Of a stretch of DNA of 6,531 bases, positions 1 through 5,436 are shown piece after piece. Every line of letters begins with the position of its first letter. Position 1 is the stretch's first letter. This DNA comes from Bacillota bacterium (lineage in GTDB: Bacteria > Bacillota > Clostridia > Acetivibrionales > DTU013), in contig JAEZJL010000502.1 in the NCBI GenBank assembly GCA_023415815.1, positions 1-6,531 of the forward strand, in the 5' to 3' direction. A model generated the notes under the pieces. That model was not told the origin of the DNA, searched no databases, and saw only the letters and a program-made list of their open reading frames with translations. Position numbers and translations under genes: made by a program.

Positions 1-522
1 CTGAAGCACCTGAGCAATTTCTACAGGCTGAGTCTCAGCAAGGGCAGGAATATCGTCAGCATCAACGATGAGATCGAGCATGTGAGAAGCTATCTGAAAA
101 TACAGCAGATAAAATCAAACGACGCGATAACGGCGGAATACAACATTTCTCCGGTCATTCTGGAATATTTCATACCCAAGCTGATTCTCCAGCCCATTGT
201 GGAAAACGCCATCATCCATGGGATACAGGAAACCGAGGAGCAGAAGGGAACTATACAAATCGAAGGCTTTGCGGAAAACTCCCTGATAAAGCTAAAGGTC
301 AGGGATAACGGAGTGGGCATGAGCCCGGAGAAGCTGGAGCAGATACGCGGGAAAATCACCGCGGACAGCGACGGCTCCGGAAGCTACGGACTGAGGAACG
401 TAAACCAGAGAATAGCGCATTATTTCGGCAAGGACTACGGAATAAACATATCGAGCGCCGAGGGGGAGGGGACGGTGGTCGAGGTATTTTTCCCGCAGGC
501 AATGCTCGGCGGGTATGATTAA
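1..522 (+). CDS. Sensor histidine kinase, YesM/LytS-like (C-terminal part)
   Basis: The frame is open from the first base, so the start, membrane segments, sensor domain and phospho-accepting His box lie off the left edge; 173 residues remain. They cover the end of the His_kinase domain (LSNFYRLSLSKG at about 4-15, EIEHVRSYLKIQQI at 24-37) and a full HATPase_c domain. The N box is LQPIVENAIIHGI at about 63-75, the G1 box is RDNGVGM at 101-107, the G2 box is GSYGLRNV at 127-134, and a GEGT turn lies at 155-158. This pattern is typical of YesM-type two-component kinases, which usually pair with an AraC-type (YesN) response regulator and control uptake genes nearby. No regulator follows, so its partner should lie upstream. 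The internal GTG at 82 is not the real start, because conserved sequence continues before it. The family call is secure; its control of the downstream genes is inferred from position. Confidence 0.93.
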   Translation: MKHLSNFYRLSLSKGRNIVSINDEIEHVRSYLKIQQIKSNDAITAEYNISPVILEYFIPKLILQPIVENAIIHGIQETEEQKGTIQIEGFAENSLIKLKVRDNGVGMSPEKLEQIRGKITADSDGSGSYGLRNVNQRIAHYFGKDYGINISSAEGEGTVVEVFFPQAMLGGYD

Positions 523-546
523 AATATTAGACACCCTGATTACAAT
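519..546 (+). promoter_or_regulatory. Candidate sigma-A promoter for the aminotransferase/transporter genes
   Basis: TTAAAA (519-524) and TACAAT (541-546), 16 bases apart, match the -35 and -10 consensus at 4 of 6 and 5 of 6 positions. The site overlaps the kinase stop codon and would leave an untranslated leader of about 80 nt before the aminotransferase. A short inverted repeat, AGACA at 529-533 and TGTCT at 549-553, straddles the -10 and could be an operator. No terminator is visible after the kinase, so read-through from upstream is equally possible. This is a pattern match only. Confidence 0.3.
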
Positions 547-632
547 CCTGTCTCCTTTATAGGCATGAGGGTTCATGGTAGGATACTCCTGTAAGACGGC
601 CTTAAGATTCAATATATACGGGAGGTGTCTTT

Positions 633-1991
633 ATGAACAAGGCTGACACACGTTACGACGACCTCATGGGAGGGACCATCACACAGAGCGAGATCGACGG
701 AATCATGGAGCATTACCTGCACGGCGACGTCCCGAAGGGTCCGTTCCTTGCAGAAGGGAAGGATTGCCTTATCAAGGACAAGGACGGAAACGAGTATATC
801 GACTGCCAGGCGCAGGCATGGGCGCTCAACAGCGGGCACTGCGTCGAGGAAATCAATAAGGCCATCATCAGGCAGCTTGGAATCCTATCGCATGCCAGGC
901 CCATCCATGATACCTTTCCGAGAGTGAGGCTCATCGAAAAGCTTTCGGAGATCGCTCCGGGGGATCTGAAGCAGGTCGGGCTGTCGCTCAGCGGCTCAAC
1001 GGCTTCGGAATCCGCCTTTAAGCTGGCCATGATCAACAGGCCGGACGCGCTCAATATCATCACCTTATACGGCGCATGGCACGGCAACTCCATCGCCACC
1101 ATCGCCGCATCCTGGACTCCGACCCAGGCCAGAGGCGTCGACCAGTATGGCTTCGGCCTCAGGTTCAAGCCCTTCCTGCACAATTTTTTGCGGGCTCCCA
1201 ATCCGTATTGCTACCGGTGCCATTTCGGAGAAAAGTATCCGAAATGTAATATGACCTGTGCAAAGGTGTTGGAGCTGACCATTTCAAAGGCTGCAAGTGG
1301 GCCCGTTGCGGCGGTTTACCTTGAGCCGCTCCAGGGAGTCGGGGGACAGATACCGGCGCCCAGGGAATACCTGCAGGAGGTCAGGCGGATATGCGACAAA
1401 TACGGCGTCCTCATGATGTACGATGAGGTGCAGACCGCCTTCGGACGGATGGGGACCATGTTCGCGGCGGAGTATTACGGCGTTATGCCGGATGTCATCG
1501 CATGTGCGAAGGCGTTGGGTAACGGGTGGCCTGTGGGCGCGGTGTTGACCAACAAAAAGGTCAAGGGCTTCGACCCTGTGGGCGAGGACGCATATACGAA
1601 TATGAATAATGCCGTCATTCACGCGGCGGCGATTGCAAATCTCAATTTCATCATCGAGAAAAAGCTCTGTCAGAATGCCGAGAAAATGGGCAGATATATC
1701 ACCGGGAAGCTCAAAGAGCTTCAGAAAATCTATCCCGAGATGGGAGACATCCGAGGCCCTGGCCTGCACATAGGCGTCGAGCTTGTAAAGGATCCGGTAT
1801 CAAAGGAACCCGCGGACGACGAGACCATGACGGTATATAACACAGCCGCTCAGAACGGCGTATTCTTCGGACTTGCGGGCGCTATAAAAAATGTCGTTAA
1901 AATCAAGCCTCCGCTGACCGTAAACATTGAAACGGCGGACAAAATACTGGCCGTATTTGAAAAAGCCCTGAAAGCGGCCTTCAGGAAATAA
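633..1991 (+). CDS. Class III PLP-dependent aminotransferase
   Basis: A 452-residue cytosolic enzyme of fold-type I, class III, the family of omega-amino acid, ornithine, GABA, taurine and alanine-glyoxylate transaminases; the length is normal. Seen in order: SGST at 120-123 (phosphate-binding region), W149-H150-G151 (aromatic residue over the cofactor ring), E231 in YLEPLQG, D264-E265-x-Q267 (Asp to the pyridine nitrogen), K293 in CAKALGNG (Schiff-base Lys), T322 (phosphate contact from the partner subunit) and R374 in RGPGL (likely substrate-carboxylate Arg). A C-x2-C-x8-C-x3-C cluster (C193, C196, C205, C209) lies between the cofactor motifs. Odd points: QAQAW at 59-63 and NMNNAVIH at 323-330 replace the usual glycine-rich stretches, pointing to a distinct subfamily. 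The ATG follows GGGAGGTG (620-627) by 5 nt. It precedes the importer genes by 37 nt, so it probably acts on the imported compound. A decarboxylating transaminase is less likely: A62 stands where dialkylglycine decarboxylase has its key Gln. The substrate is unknown. Confidence 0.93.
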   Translation: MNKADTRYDDLMGGTITQSEIDGIMEHYLHGDVPKGPFLAEGKDCLIKDKDGNEYIDCQAQAWALNSGHCVEEINKAIIRQLGILSHARPIHDTFPRVRLIEKLSEIAPGDLKQVGLSLSGSTASESAFKLAMINRPDALNIITLYGAWHGNSIATIAASWTPTQARGVDQYGFGLRFKPFLHNFLRAPNPYCYRCHFGEKYPKCNMTCAKVLELTISKAASGPVAAVYLEPLQGVGGQIPAPREYLQEVRRICDKYGVLMMYDEVQTAFGRMGTMFAAEYYGVMPDVIACAKALGNGWPVGAVLTNKKVKGFDPVGEDAYTNMNNAVIHAAAIANLNFIIEKKLCQNAEKMGRYITGKLKELQKIYPEMGDIRGPGLHIGVELVKDPVSKEPADDETMTVYNTAAQNGVFFGLAGAIKNVVKIKPPLTVNIETADKILAVFEKALKAAFRK

Positions 1992-2015
1992 TCCGGTGCA
2001 ATAGCATGAAAAAGC

Positions 2016-2025
2016 AGGGGTGAGG
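2016..2025 (+). promoter_or_regulatory. Ribosome binding site that decides the first permease start
   Basis: The purine-rich stretch AGGGGTGAGG ends 3 nt before ATG 2029; its AGGGG part is 8 nt away. A GTG at 2020 in the same frame lies inside this stretch and has no ribosome site of its own, so ATG 2029 is preferred. Confidence 0.6.
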
Positions 2026-2028
2026 TCT

Positions 2029-2907
2029 ATGAACTCAAAAAAGGGATTTGCATATTTTTGCAGGATTCCGTTATGGATATATATGCTGCTCATCGTAGCG
2101 TTTCCGATGCTGTATGCGCTGAATATCAGCTTCAGGAAGTTCAGCTTCGCCCTTCCGGGCTATAATGGGCAGTTTGTGGGGCTGGAAAATTATCTGAGGG
2201 TGTTCTCGGATGCCCAGTTCTGGAATTCGCTGAGGGTAACCTTTATCATACTTGCCGTTACCATCCCCTTGCAGCTCGTGTTCGGTTTTCTGATCGCATC
2301 CCTGCTTTTCAAGGGACTGAAGGGCACGAGGCTTTTTACGTCGGTCATCCTGCTTCCGATGACCATTGCCCCGATTGTGGTGGGCCTGATAAGCCGTCTG
2401 CTGCTCATGGACAGGTTCGGCCTGATTGCCTATTACCTGGAGCGTACCGGACTGTTTGAAGATAAATCCATCCTGGGCACGCCGCTGACCTCCCTGTGCG
2501 CGATCATTACAATGGACGTGTGGCACTGGACCTCCTTCATGGCGCTCATCATGCTGGCAGGGCTCCAGGCCTTGCCGCAGGAGCCTTACGAGGCGATAAA
2601 AATAGACGGCGGAAGCAGATTCCAGACCACCGTATACATCACCATACCCCTGCTCCTGCCCATCATATTGACGTCCGTCCTGCTGAGGGTCATCGACCTG
2701 TTCAGAATATTCGACGAGATATTGATTCTCACAGGCGGAGGGCCGGGAACCAGCACCGAATCCGTTGAAATGTTCACATACAAGGTGAACTTCCATAACT
2801 GGGATATGGGCTATGGGGCAAGCATAGGGATTATAACCTTTCTGATCGTGCTTGCGGGCAGCCTGTCGGTGCTGAAGCTTCTCGGGAGGGGGCAGACCGA
2901 CCAATGA
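2029..2907 (+). CDS. ABC transporter permease, CUT1 family, MalF/UgpA-like
   Basis: A 292-residue integral membrane subunit of a carbohydrate-type (CUT1) importer. Six hydrophobic segments lie at about 14-33, 69-93, 104-125, 155-179, 205-228 and 262-285. The cytoplasmic EAA loop that docks on the ATPase is clear at 185-211 (EPYEAIKIDGG, ending ITIPLLLP). The sequence LTGGGPGTSTES at 234-245 is a hallmark of MalF-type subunits, as are FVGLENY at 49-55 and the N-terminal FPMLYALNISF. Like most Gram-positive members it lacks the extra N-terminal segments and the large periplasmic loop of enteric MalF. It begins 37 nt after the aminotransferase and its last codons overlap the next permease by 4 nt, so the three genes are surely one operon. 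CUT1 importers usually carry sugars, oligosaccharides or polyols; the actual substrate cannot be read here. Confidence 0.95.
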   Translation: MNSKKGFAYFCRIPLWIYMLLIVAFPMLYALNISFRKFSFALPGYNGQFVGLENYLRVFSDAQFWNSLRVTFIILAVTIPLQLVFGFLIASLLFKGLKGTRLFTSVILLPMTIAPIVVGLISRLLLMDRFGLIAYYLERTGLFEDKSILGTPLTSLCAIITMDVWHWTSFMALIMLAGLQALPQEPYEAIKIDGGSRFQTTVYITIPLLLPIILTSVLLRVIDLFRIFDEILILTGGGPGTSTESVEMFTYKVNFHNWDMGYGASIGIITFLIVLAGSLSVLKLLGRGQTDQ

Positions 2908-3743
2908 GAAAGGGGCGTGCAATGAACGGCAAGAATAGAGTTAAAGCAGCGTTATACGTTTTATTGGCAGTCATTTGCATCATCTCGTTTTTCCCGTACA
3001 TCTGGATGATGATAGGCTCCTTTAAAGAAAGGGTGGACCTTTTCTCGATACCTCCGTCGCTGGTATTCAAGCCGACGCTGGAGAATTATATCCAGGCGTT
3101 TATTGTCAAGGGCTTCAGCCGGAACCTTGAAAACAGCTTTATCGCAGCGGCGCTTTCAACGGCGATCGCGCTGCTGATCGGAGTACCCGGAGCGTACGGC
3201 CTTTCGCGCTCGAAAATGAAGGGGGACGGCGCGCTTATGATACTGACCCTTGTAATTAGGATGGCGCTGCCCATCATCATAGCCGTCCCGTTTTATATAC
3301 TTGTCGTGAACCTTAAGCTGCTCACTACGGTTATAGGGATAGTGCTCGCGCATTCGGTGCTTACCCTGCCGCTTCTGGTCTGGATGATGAAGAATTTCTT
3401 CGACACCATCCCGGCCGACATAGAGGAGGCGGCCATTATAGACGGATGCTCGATGGCCGGGGCGTTCCTGAGGGTTTCGCTTCCTCTGGTGCTCGGCGGC
3501 CTGTCCGCGACCGTGATACTCTGCATCATCACCTCGTGGAACGAATATCTGCTGGCAAGTGTCCTGACAACGTTCAAGACCGTCACGCTTCCGGTCGCCA
3601 TACCGAACCTGATAACTTCAAAAGGTACGGCCTGGGGCGAAATATGCGCAATAGGCACCGTTGTGTCGTTGCCGATAGCCATATTCACCATATTGGTACA
3701 GAAGTATCTGGTAAAAGGAATGACAATGGGGGCAATAAAGTAG
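2904..3743 (+). CDS. ABC transporter permease, CUT1 family, MalG/UgpE-like
   Basis: The second membrane subunit of the importer, 279 residues, forming a heterodimer with the preceding permease. Hydrophobic segments occur at about 13-38, 78-100, 110-135, 140-162, 192-212 and 244-264. The EAA loop is IEEAAIIDGCS at 173-183 followed by RVSLPLVLGGL at 190-200. SWNEYLLA (211-218) and the C-terminal YLVKGMTMGAIK (268-279) are standard for MalG-like proteins, as is the N-terminal FFPYIWMMIGSFK. ATG 2904 overlaps the previous stop (ATGA), suggesting translational coupling, with a GGGAGGGGG stretch 11 nt upstream (2884-2892). An alternative ATG at 2922, preceded 6 nt upstream by AAAGGGG, would give 273 residues and a more usual N-terminus; the sequence does not settle it. 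The function is clear; the start is uncertain by 6 codons. Confidence 0.95.
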   Translation: MRKGRAMNGKNRVKAALYVLLAVICIISFFPYIWMMIGSFKERVDLFSIPPSLVFKPTLENYIQAFIVKGFSRNLENSFIAAALSTAIALLIGVPGAYGLSRSKMKGDGALMILTLVIRMALPIIIAVPFYILVVNLKLLTTVIGIVLAHSVLTLPLLVWMMKNFFDTIPADIEEAAIIDGCSMAGAFLRVSLPLVLGGLSATVILCIITSWNEYLLASVLTTFKTVTLPVAIPNLITSKGTAWGEICAIGTVVSLPIAIFTILVQKYLVKGMTMGAIK

Positions 3744-3756
3744 CGGTTTTACAATT

Positions 3757-3772
3757 CCTGCAAAGGCGCAGG
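3757..3772 (+). other. Small hairpin after the permease gene
   Basis: CCTGC (3757-3761) and GCAGG (3768-3772) form a 5-bp stem around a 6-nt loop, starting 14 nt past the permease stop. GCGG (3743-3746) and CCGC (3773-3776) could add an outer stem with a one-sided bulge. No T-run follows, so it is not a standard terminator. Confidence 0.35.
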
Positions 3773-3788
3773 CCGCAAACGGATGAGG

Positions 3789-3808
3789 CAGGTCGGGCGC
3801 CCGGCCTG
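3789..3808 (+). promoter_or_regulatory. GC-rich stem-loop between permease and binding-protein genes
   Basis: The 20 bases from CAGG to CCTG are almost perfectly self-complementary. As RNA they fold into an 8-bp stem (one G-U pair) with a GCGC loop. The following bases are ATAGCATTATAT, not a T-run, so it is a poor intrinsic terminator. In binding-protein operons a stable stem at such a junction often blocks exonuclease decay and sets different levels for permeases and binding protein; that role is inferred here. A palindromic operator is an alternative. Confidence 0.5.
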
Positions 3809-3837
3809 ATAGCATTATATATCCTATTAGGTAATAA

Positions 3838-3845
3838 AGAGAGGA
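3838..3845 (+). promoter_or_regulatory. Ribosome binding site that decides the binding-protein start
   Basis: AGAGAGGA lies 10 nt before GTG 3856. In-frame GTG 3847 and TTG 3850 are too close to it (1 and 4 nt). ATG 3871 would remove the basic NRK residues of the signal peptide. GTG 3856 therefore fits best. Confidence 0.6.
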
Positions 3846-3855
3846 CGTGTTGATT

Positions 3856-5256
3856 GTGAACAGGAAGTCAATGATATCCATGGCAATTGTAATGGCAATG
3901 CTGCTCTTGACGGCCTTATCCGGCTGCTCCGGAGGGGTCGGGGATAGCGGTTCGAATTCCGCTGCCGCGGGCTCTCAGAGCAATCCGGCAGGCGAGGGCG
4001 CCAAGGCCGTCACAATAAAATTCATGGCCGAGGCCTCGGGCGTCACCGATGCGATGGAAAGCCTCATTCCCGATTTTGAGCAGAAAACGGGCATCAAGGT
4101 CGAGGTGGAGAAATATCCCTATGATACCGTCGTCCAGAAGGCAATGCTGGACTTTACCTCAGGGACGAGGATATATGATGTCCTCTCGCTCCCGTATGAA
4201 TTTCTGGGCCGCGTCGTTGAAAAGGGGTATATCCAGGACATAGAAAAGTTCCTGGCAGACAAGAGTCTGACGCCGGAGGACTTTGACGCGGACGACATCA
4301 TACCCGCGATGTGGAAGGCCAGCGCGAGCTGGAAGGACAAGTATTACGGCTTCCCCTCCAATGCCTGCATCATGTTCCTGTGGTACAGAAAGGATTTGCT
4401 GGACAACGAGGGGGAAAAGGCCGCTTTCAAGAGCCGCTACGGCTATGAGCTGGCCGTGCCCAAGACGACGAAGGAATACTATGACGTGACCGAATTCTTT
4501 ACGAGGAAGGCGGGCGAAAAACTGGCGGGCGAGACGCTTGCGGACAATTTCTACGGTCTGGCCACCATGTCCAAGCGCCATACGGCGCTGACCTGCGACT
4601 TTTTAAACTGGATGTGGACCTTTGACGGAGGGGTGTTCGACGGCGGAAGGGATTCCGGCAAGGTCGCCATGAATTCCGCAAATAACCTGAAAGCGCTCGA
4701 CTACTATAAATCGCTTTTGAAGAACGCCGTGCCCGGAAGCCTTGAATACACCTGGGACGAGCTTGTCACAGCCATGCAGCAGGGCATTATCTTTTCGGCG
4801 GTCGGCTTCAACGACTGTCTCCCGAGCATACTGGACAGCTCCAAGTCCAAGGTTGTAGGCAAGCTCGGATATGCGCTGACCCCTTCCGAGGCAAAAACGG
4901 CCGCGCATTACGGAGCCTGGACCTATACCATACCAACCGGCTCGAATAATCCCGAGGCGGCTTACAGGTTCATGACATGGGCGGTTTCAAAGGATACGCA
5001 GAAGAACTGGACCCTTCAGGGAGGCATCCCGTGCAGGGAATCCGTCTACAACGACCCCGACGTCAAGAAAATCGAATTCATGCCGATGACGCTCGAGGCC
5101 ATGCAGATCAGCGATTCCCGCCCGAGAATAGCGGAGTGGGGCGAGATGGACACAATCATGCAGGAAGAAGTGCACAAAGCTCTGACCAACCAGATTCAGA
5201 CCAAGGAAGCGCTTGACAATATACAGGCGCAGTACGAAAAGATTCTCAACAAATAA
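3856..5256 (+). CDS. ABC transporter solute-binding lipoprotein, CUT1 family
   Basis: A 466-residue extracytoplasmic binding protein (SBP_bac_1/MalE-like fold) that should deliver ligand to the two permeases. The N-terminus has a basic n-region (NRK), a hydrophobic core and the lipobox LSGC, giving lipid attachment at C24. A Ser/Gly/Ala-rich linker runs to about residue 50. The mature domain starts with VTIKFMAEA and the usual first-lobe pattern (IPDFEQKTGIKVEVE at 71-85). YYGFPSNACIMFLWYRKDLLD (163-183) and GAWTYTIPTGSNNPEAAYRFMTWAVS (353-378) are typical of the family. Tryptophans W176, W252, W254, W300 and W355 could include ligand-stacking residues. Four further cysteines (C171, C247, C321, C393) are more than usual for an exported protein. 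The gene starts with GTG and follows the permeases, whereas the binding protein more often comes first. The ligand is unknown. Confidence 0.94.
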   Translation: MNRKSMISMAIVMAMLLLTALSGCSGGVGDSGSNSAAAGSQSNPAGEGAKAVTIKFMAEASGVTDAMESLIPDFEQKTGIKVEVEKYPYDTVVQKAMLDFTSGTRIYDVLSLPYEFLGRVVEKGYIQDIEKFLADKSLTPEDFDADDIIPAMWKASASWKDKYYGFPSNACIMFLWYRKDLLDNEGEKAAFKSRYGYELAVPKTTKEYYDVTEFFTRKAGEKLAGETLADNFYGLATMSKRHTALTCDFLNWMWTFDGGVFDGGRDSGKVAMNSANNLKALDYYKSLLKNAVPGSLEYTWDELVTAMQQGIIFSAVGFNDCLPSILDSSKSKVVGKLGYALTPSEAKTAAHYGAWTYTIPTGSNNPEAAYRFMTWAVSKDTQKNWTLQGGIPCRESVYNDPDVKKIEFMPMTLEAMQISDSRPRIAEWGEMDTIMQEEVHKALTNQIQTKEALDNIQAQYEKILNK

Positions 5257-5283
5257 TGCGGCAGGACGCCCACTTCTGCGGAC

Positions 5284-5315
5284 GCCCTCTACGGAAGACT
5301 TTCGTAGAGGGCTTT
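5284..5315 (+). terminator. Probable intrinsic terminator after the binding-protein gene
   Basis: GCCCTCTACG (5284-5293) pairs perfectly with CGTAGAGGGC (5303-5312). GAA/TTT can extend the stem to 13 bp around a GAC loop. The T-run that follows is short (TTT, then CC), so termination may be partial. It starts 27 nt after the stop codon. This stem suggests that alanine dehydrogenase needs its own promoter or depends on read-through. Confidence 0.75.
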
Positions 5316-5369
5316 CCATGGGAAGGCGGCAGATCGATAGTATCACCCCCGTAAAAAGCAAATTTTATG

Positions 5370-5424
5370 TATAAACGCTTTTTAAGCGCCCGGCGGGACA
5401 GTTATGCCCGGCACAGCGGGGACA
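5370..5424 (+). promoter_or_regulatory. Leader of alanine dehydrogenase with weak promoter and short repeats
   Basis: TATAAA (5370-5375) resembles a -10 box but no good -35 lies 16-18 bases upstream. It is followed by a small hairpin, CGCTT-TTT-AAGCG (5376-5388). GCCCGGC occurs twice (5388-5394, 5406-5412) and GGGACA twice (5395-5400, 5419-5424). CCCG (5407-5410) can pair with CGGG (5417-5420). The ribosome site GGAGG at 5426-5430 stays outside these pairings. I recognise no known riboswitch. Confidence 0.25.
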
Positions 5425-5436
5425 TGGAGGTTGCAT

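Noticed and set aside
565..594. Nine-codon open frame (MRVHGRILL) upstream of the aminotransferase
   Set aside because: No Shine-Dalgarno sequence and no leader-peptide codon pattern, such as repeated residues of one amino acid.
2006..2023. Five-codon minicistron (MKKQG) just before the first permease
   Set aside because: No ribosome site precedes it; its stop falls inside the permease ribosome site by chance, and nothing supports its translation.
2071..2922. Minus-strand open frame of 283 codons opposite the first permease
   Set aside because: Its product is rich in His, Gln and Arg with no family resemblance, while the plus strand encodes a clear MalF-like permease.
554..3831. Similar short palindromes CCTTTATAGG (554-563) and CCTATTAGG (3823-3831) as shared operators
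   Set aside because: The arms are only 3-4 bp and the spacing differs, so chance is a sufficient explanation.
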